This document shows, piece by piece, positions 17,200-26,916 of a stretch of DNA of 64,000 nucleotides (position 1 is its first letter; each line of letters begins with the position of its first letter). The position numbers and the translations under genes were made by a program. The notes under the pieces were generated by a model. It was not told the DNA's origin, made no database searches, and saw only the letters and a list, made by a program, of their open reading frames with translations. This DNA is from JBBQWZ01 sp038210135 (GTDB lineage Bacteria; Acidobacteriota; Terriglobia; Bryobacterales; Bryobacteraceae): contig JBBQWZ010000031.1 in the NCBI GenBank assembly GCA_038210135.1, forward strand, positions 17,207 to 81,206, read 5' to 3'.

Positions 17200-20100
17200 A
17201 TGAAGCTTCGAGCTGTTCGCCTTGCCGCCATTCTCGTTCTGAGTCTTCTCGCGATCCCGTACGCGAGTGCGCAAACCGTGACCACCGGTCAGATCACCGG
17301 CACCGTCGCCGACCCATCCGGAGCCGTCGTTCGTAACGCCACGGTGCGCCTCGACAGCGAGACCGGCAACCGTCGCGAGTCCGTTACCGGTCAAGATGGA
17401 AATTACGTCTTCAACCTGCTCGCCCCCGGTAAGTACACATTGCGAGTCACGGCGGCGGGCTTCCAAAGCGCCGTAGTGAAAGACGTCGAAGTCAGAATCA
17501 CGGAGACGGCGGCGATCAATATCCCGCTCAAAATCGGAAGCGCCACCGAGACCGTGGACGTCGTGTCGGACGCCGCTCTCGTGCAGACCGCGGCACCCGT
17601 TCTTGGCCGTGTAGTCGATTCGCGCACCCTGACGGAACTGCCTCTCGCAACGCGAAACTACACGCAGATCCTCGGGCTTTCCACCGGGGCCGCCACCTAC
17701 CTTCCCGATAACACCTCGGTCGGCCGCAATTCGCAAAACATTTCGGTGAACGGCGCGCGAGTCACCAACAATAACTTCATCATCAACGGCATCGACGCCA
17801 ACTCGATGGGCACCAACTCGGCCCCATCTCTCGGCGTCCCCGCCCCTGAATCCCTGCAGGAATTCAAGGTGCAGACCTCGCTCTACGACGCGACCTACGG
17901 CCGCTCTGGCGGCGGCAATATTCAAGCCGTCACCAAGACCGGCTCGAACGCATTCCACGGAACGCTCTATGAATTTTTCCGCAACGAAAATTTGAACGCC
18001 AACAACCCCTTCCTGAAAGCCGCCGGCGTCGCGCGCCCTGAACTCAAGCGCAACGTCTATGGCGGAACGCTGGGCGGTCCGGTCAAGAAGGATCGCATTT
18101 TCTTCTTCGCGTCCTATCAAGGCACCCAGGAACGGAACGCGGCATCCACCATCAACAGCCTCTCGTCGAACGTTCTGATCGCCCCCGGCCTCACCAACGA
18201 TCGCTCGCAGGCCGCGCTGCTCGCGATCTTCAAACCCACACCCGCCGGCGGAAATCCGGCCGCCACCATCAATCCCACCGCTTTGGCTTTGCTCAATGCG
18301 AAACTGCCCGGCGGCAACTACCTGATTCCCACTCCGCAGGCGAACGGCCGCTACTCCGGCGCCACGCCGTCTTCCTTTGAGGAGAACCAATTCAACGCGA
18401 ATATCGACATCCGCATCTCCGATCGAAACACCCTCACCGGCAAGCTCTTCTCCTTCAATGCCCCGCAAACATTGGTGCTCCCCAGCTTCCTCGGCGGCGG
18501 ACCGAACCTGCCCGGCTTCGGAAATTTCCAGCAGAATAACGGACGCCTCGCCAGCATCACGGATACGCACACGTTCTCGCCGACCATCGTCAACGAGCTT
18601 CGCGCCGGCTACAACTTCCTGCGCGTCGATGCCTTTCCCCAGGAGCCGATCAACGATTCCGACATTGGCATCAAACGCGTCAACGCCGCAAGTTTCCCCG
18701 GCCTTCCGCTGATTCGCGTCAACGCCGCTGGCGGTGGCATGGTGATCGGAACCTCGCCGACCATCGACGTCAAAGCCGTATCGCCGTCGATGACGCTCGC
18801 CGATACGGTTTCGATTGTGCGCGGGAAACATACCTTACGCGCTGGCGCCGAAATTCGCTTGAACGAAAACAACTACACGCTGAATTTCTACACGCGGGGC
18901 CAGATCGATTTCTTGAGCTTCAACGATTTTCTCCTCGGCAATACCTTCGTGTCCGTATTCGGTAGCGGCATCGGAAACCGCAGCCTGCGCGCCTGGGACT
19001 ACAATTTCTTCGCCCAGGACGACTGGAAAGTGACTTCGCGCCTGACGGTGAATCTCGGCTTGCGCTATGAACTCGACTCGCCGCCGTATGACACCCGCGG
19101 CCGCATCTCCACCTTCGACCCGAGTCTGTATCAGCCGCGTCTCTTGTCAGCCGGCGGAACACCTTTTGGACCGCCCGTCGGCGGCTTCGTGCAGGCCGGC
19201 AACGTGATTTCGCAGTATGAACAAGCCGGCGTGCCCAAGGGTTCGAACAGCTTGTTGAAGAGCAACGACCCGAATAACTTCGGACCGCGCGTCGGCTTCG
19301 CCTATTCGCCCTCATTCAATGACAAGTTCGTGGTGCGCGGCGGATACGGAGTCTACTATTCGCGGACGTCCTTCCAATACGTCACGCTGAACGTCATCGC
19401 TCCGCCGACCTATGTGTTCGGTGCGCGCGTCGGCGCTCCGGTGGCCGATCCGTTTTTCGCCGCACCCACCCCGGGCCAATTCCCCACTCTGGTGCCAGGC
19501 GTCAACCTCTCGGGCACCCTCTTTGATCGCAACATTCGCACGCCCTACCTCCAGCAGTTCAATTTCAGCACGCAGTACGCGCTGCGCCGCGACCTTTCAC
19601 TGGAACTCAGCTATGTCGGTTCCCGCGGCACCAATCTGTTCCGTCAAGTCGGAATCAATCAGGCCCGCCTGGTTACCGGCAACGGGTCGATCACCAACGA
19701 CGTCACCGGCGCCGTGATCACCACCAACACGCCCGCCAACGCCGCCCTCCGCGCTCCGTATTCCGGCGTCGGCATCAACAATTTCTTCCAGAATCAATCC
19801 ACTGCGCAGTCGGTTTATCACTCCCTGCAAACCAGCCTGACGCAGCGTTTCGCGCACGGCGTGCAGTTCCTCGCGTCCTACACTTTCTCGAAATCGATCG
19901 ATAACGCATCCGGCCAAGGCGGCGGAGCGGGTGTCGGCGGCGTCGTCAATCCCGGCGGAGTCGGCGAGACCAGCGGCATCCTTGGCAACCAGCTCAACAA
20001 CCGCGCCAATCGCGGCATCTCGGATTTCGATCGCACGCAACGCTTCGTGATGAGCGGGCTGTGGACCCTGCCGCTGCCCGGTTCGACCGGCAGCGGCAAG

Positions 20101-20643
20101 TTCGCGAAGTACGCGCTGAAAGATTGGCAGCTGGGCGGAATTCTCACCGCGCAATCCGGACTCCCGATCGATATCGTGGACCTCGGCGCCGGCTCCTTCT
20201 ACGGCCTGTCTGGCGGCGGAGCCGCGCTGGCTCGTCCGAACTGGGCGCCGGGCGCGACCAAGGATACGGCAACGAGTAACGTTCCGGCGGGCTACTATTT
20301 CAACCCGGCGGCGTTCGTCCGGCCGATTATCGCGGCGGGTGCGCCGATCCCCAGTTCCAACGGATCCGCCATCGCCGGCGCTGCCGGAACCGACTTCGGG
20401 AACGTCGGACGCAACGCTCTCCGCGGCCCGAAGCAGGTCAATCTCGACTTCGCCATCTCGAAGAGGTTCGCTATCCTCGAGCGCTATTCGCTCGAATTTC
20501 GCGCCGATGCGTTTAACCTGACGAATCGGGTAAATTATGCGAATCCGCTCAGCGATTTGAATGCCGGCACCGCGTTTGGGCGGATTATCTCCACCACGAA
20601 TAATCCGCGCCTGATTCAATTCGCCCTGAAATTGCTGTTCTAG
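17200..20643 (+). CDS. Oar-like TonB-dependent outer-membrane receptor
   Basis: An 1147-residue outer-membrane protein typical of Acidobacteriota. Signal peptide (RLAAILVLSLLAIPYASA), then a carboxypeptidase-regulatory-like domain (QITGTVADPSGAVVRNATVR, about residues 25-110), a plug domain (about 115-250, QNISVNGARVTNNNFIINGI) and a large barrel with typical segments such as NLGLRYELDSPP and FVVRGGYGVYYSR, ending in the aromatic terminal strand IQFALKLLF. GAGGAGG precedes the ATG. It lies between the TetR gene and the hydrolase/ligase pair, so it may import the compound these genes process; alternatively it has an Oar-like adhesion role. Confidence 0.9.
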   Translation: MKLRAVRLAAILVLSLLAIPYASAQTVTTGQITGTVADPSGAVVRNATVRLDSETGNRRESVTGQDGNYVFNLLAPGKYTLRVTAAGFQSAVVKDVEVRITETAAINIPLKIGSATETVDVVSDAALVQTAAPVLGRVVDSRTLTELPLATRNYTQILGLSTGAATYLPDNTSVGRNSQNISVNGARVTNNNFIINGIDANSMGTNSAPSLGVPAPESLQEFKVQTSLYDATYGRSGGGNIQAVTKTGSNAFHGTLYEFFRNENLNANNPFLKAAGVARPELKRNVYGGTLGGPVKKDRIFFFASYQGTQERNAASTINSLSSNVLIAPGLTNDRSQAALLAIFKPTPAGGNPAATINPTALALLNAKLPGGNYLIPTPQANGRYSGATPSSFEENQFNANIDIRISDRNTLTGKLFSFNAPQTLVLPSFLGGGPNLPGFGNFQQNNGRLASITDTHTFSPTIVNELRAGYNFLRVDAFPQEPINDSDIGIKRVNAASFPGLPLIRVNAAGGGMVIGTSPTIDVKAVSPSMTLADTVSIVRGKHTLRAGAEIRLNENNYTLNFYTRGQIDFLSFNDFLLGNTFVSVFGSGIGNRSLRAWDYNFFAQDDWKVTSRLTVNLGLRYELDSPPYDTRGRISTFDPSLYQPRLLSAGGTPFGPPVGGFVQAGNVISQYEQAGVPKGSNSLLKSNDPNNFGPRVGFAYSPSFNDKFVVRGGYGVYYSRTSFQYVTLNVIAPPTYVFGARVGAPVADPFFAAPTPGQFPTLVPGVNLSGTLFDRNIRTPYLQQFNFSTQYALRRDLSLELSYVGSRGTNLFRQVGINQARLVTGNGSITNDVTGAVITTNTPANAALRAPYSGVGINNFFQNQSTAQSVYHSLQTSLTQRFAHGVQFLASYTFSKSIDNASGQGGGAGVGGVVNPGGVGETSGILGNQLNNRANRGISDFDRTQRFVMSGLWTLPLPGSTGSGKFAKYALKDWQLGGILTAQSGLPIDIVDLGAGSFYGLSGGGAALARPNWAPGATKDTATSNVPAGYYFNPAAFVRPIIAAGAPIPSSNGSAIAGAAGTDFGNVGRNALRGPKQVNLDFAISKRFAILERYSLEFRADAFNLTNRVNYANPLSDLNAGTAFGRIISTTNNPRLIQFALKLLF

Positions 20644-20667
20644 CTTCGCCGGATAAGGAAAGCCAGC

Positions 20668-21456
20668 ATGTTCTTTATCGATCGCGGCCACGGACCCGCG
20701 CTGCTGCTGATTCACGGCATGTTCGGCGATCATCTCGACTGGGAGCCGGTGCTCGGCCAGCTCGCCGAGAAGCATCGCGTGATCGCTGTGGATCTTCCCG
20801 GCTTCGGGAATTCCGAAAAGCCTGATATCGAATATACGGCCGGATTCTTCACAACCGAATTCACCCGGCTCCTCGATTCGCTCGGCATCGCGTCGTGCGC
20901 TGTGGCCGGCAACTCCTTCGGCGGCCAGTTGGCAATGGCATTGGCTCTCGATGCACCCAGTCGCGTTGAGAGCCTGATCCTCATCACGACGGGAGGACTG
21001 CATCGCTACACCCAACAGGAATTGCAGTTCAGCGCCGAGCGCGTGAGCGAAGCAAATCTGCAGCAATATACGCCCGCCTATCACGCCGCGATCTTCGGAC
21101 GCTTATTTTGCAATCAGGCCGCGCCCGACAAAGCGGCCTATATCGCAAAGCAGGACGCCAAGTTGACGCGCCCGGATTATCCCGCGTATACGCGTGTCAT
21201 CAGTCGCTGTGCGAAGCTTTCGCTCGAACACTGCCAGCTCGACGAAGTCCACCGGATCAAGGCGCCGGTGCTCTTATTGCAAGGCGCGCAGGATCCGATC
21301 GTGCTGGCCGAATGGATTCGCGAGGCGGCCCAGCGCTTCGATAACGCAAAGCTCGTGATGATTCCCGATTGCGGTCATATGCCGCAGATCGAAAATCCTG
21401 CTACGGTAATCGACGAGATGGAACTATTCCTGGCGAATCTTCCTGCCACTGCATGA
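20668..21456 (+). CDS. Alpha/beta-hydrolase
   Basis: A 262-residue cytoplasmic alpha/beta-hydrolase. Oxyanion-hole motif HGMFGDHLDW (residues 16-25), nucleophile elbow GNSFGG with Ser83, acid Asp209 in LLLQGAQDP and catalytic His237 in IPDCGHMPQIE. The pattern is close to meta-cleavage-product and proline-iminopeptidase-type hydrolases. Its stop overlaps the start of the acyl-CoA ligase by ATGA, so they are translationally coupled. A likely role is hydrolysis of an ester or C-C bond before CoA activation; the substrate is unknown. Confidence 0.88.
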   Translation: MFFIDRGHGPALLLIHGMFGDHLDWEPVLGQLAEKHRVIAVDLPGFGNSEKPDIEYTAGFFTTEFTRLLDSLGIASCAVAGNSFGGQLAMALALDAPSRVESLILITTGGLHRYTQQELQFSAERVSEANLQQYTPAYHAAIFGRLFCNQAAPDKAAYIAKQDAKLTRPDYPAYTRVISRCAKLSLEHCQLDEVHRIKAPVLLLQGAQDPIVLAEWIREAAQRFDNAKLVMIPDCGHMPQIENPATVIDEMELFLANLPATA

Positions 21457-22922
21457 ACGCCGTTGACTGGCTCGCGAAAAACGAGACGTACTTCCCCGAC
21501 AGGACCGCCATCGCCGAGACATCCACCGGCCGGCGCTTCACCTATCGCGAATTCAATCAGGCCGCCAATCGCTACCGTCGCGCGCTCGAACAACTCGGCA
21601 TCACCCCGGGCGATCGCGTCGCTGTTCTGCTGCCGAACGGAGCCGAAATCTTATTCGTTCTGTTTGCCGCCGCTAAAATGGGCGCGATTTTCGTTCCGCT
21701 CAATTCCAAACTGACCGCGCCAGAGCTGACGCAAATCCTTGCGAACGCCGAGCCGAAACTGCTGATCTACGCGGACGAGTTCCAGCATCTCGCCACGCCG
21801 CTGGCCGCGCAGAAACTCCAACTAGACGCCTTCCAAGCGATCGCGCAAGAGCCGGTCGCCTTCCCATCCTTCGCCCCCGAGATCGATTTAGAACAGCCGC
21901 AAATGCTGCTTTACACTTCGGGAACCACCGGCAAGCCGAAAGGCGTCATCCTCTCCTATCGCCACATTCTTTGGAATGCAATCAACACCGCGCTCCGAAT
22001 GGTCGGGCCATCCGACACGGTGTTGATTCACACGCCGATGTTCTACACCGGCGGCCTGAACGTGTATACGCTCCCCGCCTTTTTCGTCGGAGCCACCGTC
22101 GTCATTGCGAAGTCATTCGACGCCACTGAGGTTTTGCGGATGATCGAAGATTTCGGGGTCACCGCTCTATTTGCTGTGCCGACGCAACTCGTAATGATGG
22201 CGGATTCACCCGCATTCGCTACCGTCGATCTGAGCGGATTGCGCTCCATCATCAGCGGGGGCGCTCCCTGCCCGGTCGGCCTGATCGAGCGCTGGCTCGC
22301 GCGCGGAATCAACCTGCAGCAGGGCTTCGGCCTCACCGAAGTGGGACCCAACACCTTCGCGCTCGACGCCCGCGATTCGGTCCGCAAGGCCGGATCCATT
22401 GGCTTCCCGAACTTCGCTATCGAAGCGCGCATCGTCGACGAGGATGCAACGGACGTCCCCGAAGGTGAAATCGGAGAGCTCATCTTCCGCACCCCCGCGA
22501 TGTGCAGCGGCTACTGGAACAACGCTGAACAGACCGCCGCCGCCATCCGCGACGGCTGGTTTTACACCGGAGATTTGGCCCGCAGGGACGACCAGGGTTA
22601 CACCTACATCGTCGATCGCAAGAAGGACATGTTCATCAGCGGCGGCGAGAATGTGTATCCAGCGGAGATCGAACGGCTGCTGCGCCAACATCCCGCGGTG
22701 ATGGATGTCGCCGTCATTGGAATGCCGCACGAAAAATGGGGAGAGGTCGGATGCGCGGTGGTGGTTCCTGTCCCAGGAACGCATTGCGATCAGCAAACTC
22801 TCATTGCATTTTGCGACGGAAAACTCGCGCGCTTCAAGATTCCGAAAAAGGTAATCTTCGCGACGGAGCTGCCGCGCACGGTAACCGGCAAAGTGAGAAA
22901 AGCGGATCTGCGCATCCCCTAG
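21453..22922 (+). CDS. AMP-forming acyl-CoA synthetase
   Basis: A 489-residue ANL-superfamily ligase. P-loop-like LLYTSGTTGKPKGV, the A5 motif GFGLTEVG, the adenylate-binding YTGDLARRD, the hinge DRKKDMFISGGENVYP and the catalytic lysine region TVTGKVRKADLR are all intact. It activates a carboxylic acid to an acyl-AMP and then an acyl-CoA; it resembles the broad long-chain/feruloyl-CoA ligase group rather than acetyl-CoA synthetase. The start ATG at 21453 overlaps the hydrolase stop; an upstream extension of the open frame to 21369 is inside the hydrolase gene and is not used. Last gene of the TetR-Oar-hydrolase-ligase unit. Confidence 0.92.
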   Translation: MNAVDWLAKNETYFPDRTAIAETSTGRRFTYREFNQAANRYRRALEQLGITPGDRVAVLLPNGAEILFVLFAAAKMGAIFVPLNSKLTAPELTQILANAEPKLLIYADEFQHLATPLAAQKLQLDAFQAIAQEPVAFPSFAPEIDLEQPQMLLYTSGTTGKPKGVILSYRHILWNAINTALRMVGPSDTVLIHTPMFYTGGLNVYTLPAFFVGATVVIAKSFDATEVLRMIEDFGVTALFAVPTQLVMMADSPAFATVDLSGLRSIISGGAPCPVGLIERWLARGINLQQGFGLTEVGPNTFALDARDSVRKAGSIGFPNFAIEARIVDEDATDVPEGEIGELIFRTPAMCSGYWNNAEQTAAAIRDGWFYTGDLARRDDQGYTYIVDRKKDMFISGGENVYPAEIERLLRQHPAVMDVAVIGMPHEKWGEVGCAVVVPVPGTHCDQQTLIAFCDGKLARFKIPKKVIFATELPRTVTGKVRKADLRIP

Positions 22923-22928
22923 ATCGTT

Positions 22929-22965
22929 GCGCTGTTTCGTGACGGGAAGTCGCGGAAACAGGCGC
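22929..22965. terminator. Bidirectional hairpin terminator between convergent genes
   Basis: A long imperfect hairpin with 5' arm GCGCTGTTTCGTGAC (22929-22943) and 3' arm GTCGCGGAAACAGGCGC (22949-22965), about 15 pairs with one or two bulges and a five-base loop. It fills the 45-bp gap between the acyl-CoA ligase stop at 22922 and the FemAB-like stop at 22968, where it can end both transcripts. No long T-tract follows on either side. Confidence 0.65.
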
Positions 22966-22967
22966 TA

Positions 22968-24044
22968 CTAAGAAGGGTTGTGCGGAACGTAGCGGTAGGC
23001 GGGGAAGAAACTGACGTCCGAAAGATCGTGCCCTTGTGCCTCGAGGCGCGCGCGATGCTCTGCTTCCAGCTGCTCGAAACACACCGGATCGAGAATCCAG
23101 CTTCCGGTCTCAAACGGATGCGCCGTTTCGGAAAACCTGCGCTTGAACCGGAACAGATCGTCCTCTTTGCCGCCGAGCCCGCCGCCAAGATGCAAACATC
23201 CGTAGCCGTGGCTGGTCCCCCAAATGCGGACGTCGTCCAACATCACCTTTGAAGGAGACAATTCGGCGAACTTCGGAGCGCTGCCTAGCAGATGGCAATG
23301 CACGAACGGCTGATATTCGACAACGATCATCGCGGCCGCAATCTCGTCGTCAATCTTGGTGATAAAAAGGTGCGCATGCTCTCCCAGCATTTCGCGAAAT
23401 GTATGCACCCAGGCGTGGTTCACCAGATACTCCGGACGGCAGCTGCGCCGCGCCATGGTTTCGCTATACACGCGAACGAAATCGTCGAGGTGCTTCCACT
23501 GTTCGTCCTCGACCGTGACTAAACCGGCGCGCCGCGCCTTACCGATCTCCTGGCGCAGCTTCTTGTTGTATTGCCGATACTGTGTTTCCGCCGGAAGCTT
23601 CAGGTCGATTGAAACCGTCGAGCCATACACCTTGATGCCCTCCGCAGCAGCGGGAATTGCCAGCAAAAGCGAGCTATTTTCGAGGATAGGGTGAAAGCGG
23701 GTGAAGACCGAAACGACGCGTTGCGCTTTCCAATGGTCCAGTAACGCCTCCCAGGCCCGGCTCAGAAACGCCGGATCCGCCGAACCCACCGGACCCGGAT
23801 AGCCATACACCGACGTGACGTCGTGATAGCCCTCCGCCCCGGGAATCGGCGCCAGCAAATACGGCCACAGGAACACGCGATCGCCTTCCTCGTATGAGAA
23901 AGCCCGGGCCGCCCCCACCTGCCCGAATCCCGGAACGCGATGATACTTCGCCGTGTGATACACGTCGTGCGGAACACGCTCAAGAACAGAGGCCCATTGC
24001 GCGCTCTCCGGAGAGAGCACGTCAATATGATGCGCCAAGGTCAA
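22968..24044 (-). CDS. FemAB-like GNAT-fold protein of the polysaccharide operon
   Basis: A 358-residue FemAB-like acetyltransferase-fold (GNAT double domain) protein. Visible features: W near the N-terminus in SAQWASVLERVPHDVYHTAKYH, the central KLRQEIGKARRAGLVTVED helix, a second-domain MIVVEYQPFVHCHLLGSAP strand and the HLGGGLGGKEDDLFRFKRRF motif near the end. Proteins of this group transfer an aminoacyl or acyl group and are repeatedly found in exopolysaccharide and PEP-CTERM loci. Its start overlaps the dioxygenase stop by 4 bp, so they are coupled. It is the last gene of the 16-gene operon. Specific donor and acceptor are unknown. Confidence 0.75.
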   Translation of the reverse strand: MTLAHHIDVLSPESAQWASVLERVPHDVYHTAKYHRVPGFGQVGAARAFSYEEGDRVFLWPYLLAPIPGAEGYHDVTSVYGYPGPVGSADPAFLSRAWEALLDHWKAQRVVSVFTRFHPILENSSLLLAIPAAAEGIKVYGSTVSIDLKLPAETQYRQYNKKLRQEIGKARRAGLVTVEDEQWKHLDDFVRVYSETMARRSCRPEYLVNHAWVHTFREMLGEHAHLFITKIDDEIAAAMIVVEYQPFVHCHLLGSAPKFAELSPSKVMLDDVRIWGTSHGYGCLHLGGGLGGKEDDLFRFKRRFSETAHPFETGSWILDPVCFEQLEAEHRARLEAQGHDLSDVSFFPAYRYVPHNPS

Positions 24045-24961
24045 CGACGCTCCTCCCGCCGTTCCATGGCGATGGAATCGGCGCTCCAGAGAAGTGGGAA
24101 AACCGCGCTGTCCTTATAGTCGGGCTCTCCGCGGTCATTCGTTTTGCAAATTGTATCGTTGAACAACCGCACCGGACGCCCGTCGGGCCGCATCGCCGCG
24201 CGATACTCGTTCTGGTCGTCCTGCATATGGATGGCGAGAGCGATGCGCGGACGATCGCTGCGATTCGGATAGCTGCCGTGAATGGCGCGGCAGTGATGCA
24301 GGCTGAACTGCCCCTTCTTCAATTCGATCGTCACTGGCTTGCACTCGAAGCCGGCCGCTTCGACGTGTCCAGCCAGGGCCTCCATGTTCGAACTGTGAAA
24401 AGACAAAGCCGAACGCTCAATCTTGTGCGACCAGCGATGGCTCCCATCGAGCACCACCAGCGGACCCATTTCGACCGGGCAATCGTGCAGCGGGATCCAG
24501 GCCGTGAGCATCTCTTGCGACGTGCACGTTCCCCAATAATCGCCGTCAACGTGCCAGCCGACCACCGCTTCCTGCTGCCCGCCGGGCTTGTACACGGTTT
24601 GATCGTCAAACAGCCGGATCGCCGAAGTCTCCGCGGCACGCGCTGCGATCGCGCCCACGATGGGCGACCAAGCGAGTTGGCGAATTCGGCGATTTTGCAG
24701 GGAAATATATTCGTTATTACGCGTTCCGGCTCCGGTACCCGGCATCCAATCGGCGAACTGTTTTCCGCTCCCGGGCAATTCGGAGTCGCGATGGCCGGAC
24801 CAATGCTCGTCGAGCGCGGCCAGCGTTTCGTCGATCAGGGAACCGGCAATCACGTTCGAGGTTACCACCCAACCGTGTTCGCGGTAGAAGGCGGCGTCGT
24901 CGTTGCTCAGCAATCCGGCCAAGGCGTCAGTGTCTGTCTGTGCGGGCATCGAAGTTAGCAT
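24041..24961 (-). CDS. Phytanoyl-CoA dioxygenase (PhyH) family oxygenase
   Basis: A 306-residue Fe(II)/2-oxoglutarate-dependent oxygenase of the PhyH family. The facial triad is readable: H-x-D in GWHVDGDYWG and the distal His in HHCRAIHGSYPNRSDRPR, whose Arg would bind 2-oxoglutarate. It is cytoplasmic and hydroxylates a small-molecule, sugar or acyl substrate. It is embedded in the polysaccharide operon, 21 bp after the PglF-like gene and coupled to the FemAB-like gene, so it may modify a nucleotide sugar, a lipid or an amino acid used to decorate the polymer. ATG at 24961 or 24949 are both possible starts. Confidence 0.85.
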   Translation of the reverse strand: MLTSMPAQTDTDALAGLLSNDDAAFYREHGWVVTSNVIAGSLIDETLAALDEHWSGHRDSELPGSGKQFADWMPGTGAGTRNNEYISLQNRRIRQLAWSPIVGAIAARAAETSAIRLFDDQTVYKPGGQQEAVVGWHVDGDYWGTCTSQEMLTAWIPLHDCPVEMGPLVVLDGSHRWSHKIERSALSFHSSNMEALAGHVEAAGFECKPVTIELKKGQFSLHHCRAIHGSYPNRSDRPRIALAIHMQDDQNEYRAAMRPDGRPVRLFNDTICKTNDRGEPDYKDSAVFPLLWSADSIAMERREERR

Positions 24962-24982
24962 CGAGTTGACTCCAGATTCGGA

Positions 24983-26905
24983 TTACGGTGCGACGCCAGC
25001 CGCCGCGGCGCGACTCAACAATGGCACTTGCTGGACGGCCTTGCGCACGGGCGCGGATGGCAGTTGCGATAGGATGCGGTCGCTCGGCGTGTATTCGGGC
25101 ACGAGTTCCATGATCATCGCGATCACCTCGCCGACCATACGCGTGTCACAAAGATGATGCAGCTTGTCCATCTGGTCGGCGATGCGGGAAGAAGCCGCGC
25201 TTTCCATGAAGATTTTGATCTTGCGATGCGACGTCGCCACCGTGGCTTCGTCGTCGAGATTGAGTTCTTCATAAAGCTTTTCGCCAGGTTGAGGTCCCGT
25301 GAATTCAATCTTGATATCGTCCTCCGGCACGAATCCTGAAAGAACAATCAGCTTGCGCGCGATATCCACGATCTTCACTTGACTGCCCATGTCGAGTACG
25401 AAAGTCTGCGCGCCGCTCCCCATTGCCGACGCCTGCAGCACCAGTTGCGAGGCTTCGGGAATGGTCATGAAATAGCGCCGCATCTCGGGATGCGTCACCG
25501 TCACCGGACCGCCATTCGCGATTTGGTTCTTGAAAAGCGGAATGACGCTGCCGTTGCTACCGAGGACGTTGCCGAAGCGAACAGCGACATAACGAGTCCG
25601 GCTCGAAGGCAGCGAGCGGATCAGCAGTTCGCACATCCGTTTCGTCGCACCCATCAGGCTGGTCGGGCGGACGGCCTTGTCGGAGGAGATCAGAACAAAT
25701 TCATCGGTTCCGTATTCGTCGGCGGCAAGCGCCACGTGATAGGTTCCGAAAACATTATTGAGCACGGCCTCGATCACGCTCGATTCCATCATCGACACAT
25801 GCTTGTAAGCGGCTGCGTGATACACGATGCTTGGGCGATGCGCGGCCATCACAGCGGACACGCGGCTCGGATCCTGAATGCTCCCGATTTCCGCGCGGAA
25901 ATCCAACTCCGGAAACTTCTGCCGCATCTCCCGCTCCAAATGAAACAGCGGCGTTTCGGCAATTTCAAACGCCACCAGCCGCGACGGCCCGAAACGCGCC
26001 AGTTGGCGGCATAGCTCCCAGCCAATCGATCCGGCCGCGCCCGTCACCATGACGACCCTGCCTTCGATCTTCTCGTGCAGCAGTCCATGGTCTAGTTCGA
26101 TCTGCGGACGCGACAGCAGATCCTGCACATCGACCTCGCGGATCTGTGCCGTCATGGCCTTCCCTTCGATGATCTCGCCCAGCGCCGCGACCGTCCGGAA
26201 GCGCACCTGCGCATGCTGGCAGTGCTGCAGAATCTGGAACATTTCATCCGGGCTCGCCGACGGCGCGGCAATCAAAACCTCCCTCGCGCCCGTCCTCGTT
26301 GCGACCGCGCTCAACTCGTGTCCCTGACCCAAAACCTTCGCGCCCTGCACGTACACTTCGGTCAGATGCGGATTATCGTCAATGAATCCGACCACATTCA
26401 ACCCCAGCGCTGGATTCCGCCTCAGCTCCGATAACAGCGCCACGCCGGCGCCGCCCGCGCCGTAAATCAGAATGTCACGACCCGCGCCCGGCTTTGAATG
26501 CCGCGCTTCCACCAGGATTCGACCCGACAAATACCGGGCTCCGACGAACAAACAACACAAGATGAAATCGAGAATGTAGATCGAGCGCGGAAATCCAGTG
26601 GTCGCGAAAAGCAGGACCACACTACTGATGATCGACGCCGTCGCATTGGCCCGAACCAGTTGCAGAACGTCCTGCACGGAAAAGAACCGCCAGGCCCGGC
26701 GGTCCATACGGAACCAATGGAATACGCTGAGCTTGATCACGATCCAAACCACTAGCGCAACGTTCAAGTGGGAAAGATAAAATGCCGGTACCTGAAATTC
26801 GAAGCGCAACAGGAAGGCGGAAAAACCGGCAGCCGCAATCATTCCCGCTTCGGCAAACAAGTTCAACCAGCGAGGGCTTTTGGTCGCGTCAGAAAAGGTA
26901 ATCAT
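24983..26905 (-). CDS. PglF/WbpM/CapD-type UDP-GlcNAc 4,6-dehydratase
   Basis: About 640 residues. Four N-terminal membrane segments (about residues 1-130), a first nucleotide-binding CoA-binding-like domain (ILIYGAGGAGVALLSELR), then the catalytic short-chain dehydrogenase domain with GAAGSIGWELCRQLARFGP and the substituted catalytic segment SSDKAVRPTSLMGATKR (Met in place of the usual Tyr, as in PglF/FlaA1/WbpM). This enzyme converts UDP-GlcNAc to the 4-keto-6-deoxy sugar. The ATG at 26905 is preferred; the frame extends into the previous gene. With the adjacent aminotransferase, acetyltransferase and sugar transferase it completes a bacillosamine-type pathway. Confidence 0.92.
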   Translation of the reverse strand: MITFSDATKSPRWLNLFAEAGMIAAAGFSAFLLRFEFQVPAFYLSHLNVALVVWIVIKLSVFHWFRMDRRAWRFFSVQDVLQLVRANATASIISSVVLLFATTGFPRSIYILDFILCCLFVGARYLSGRILVEARHSKPGAGRDILIYGAGGAGVALLSELRRNPALGLNVVGFIDDNPHLTEVYVQGAKVLGQGHELSAVATRTGAREVLIAAPSASPDEMFQILQHCQHAQVRFRTVAALGEIIEGKAMTAQIREVDVQDLLSRPQIELDHGLLHEKIEGRVVMVTGAAGSIGWELCRQLARFGPSRLVAFEIAETPLFHLEREMRQKFPELDFRAEIGSIQDPSRVSAVMAAHRPSIVYHAAAYKHVSMMESSVIEAVLNNVFGTYHVALAADEYGTDEFVLISSDKAVRPTSLMGATKRMCELLIRSLPSSRTRYVAVRFGNVLGSNGSVIPLFKNQIANGGPVTVTHPEMRRYFMTIPEASQLVLQASAMGSGAQTFVLDMGSQVKIVDIARKLIVLSGFVPEDDIKIEFTGPQPGEKLYEELNLDDEATVATSHRKIKIFMESAASSRIADQMDKLHHLCDTRMVGEVIAMIMELVPEYTPSDRILSQLPSAPVRKAVQQVPLLSRAAAAGVAP

Positions 26906-26916
26906 GACAGCTTCCC

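Noticed and set aside
16555..18831. 758-residue minus-strand open frame
   Set aside because: It is an antisense shadow of the TetR and Oar-like genes, Arg/Gly-rich with no domain.
19597..21084. 495-residue minus-strand open frame
   Set aside because: Antisense shadow of the Oar-like receptor and hydrolase; composition is Gly/Arg/Glu-rich without motifs.
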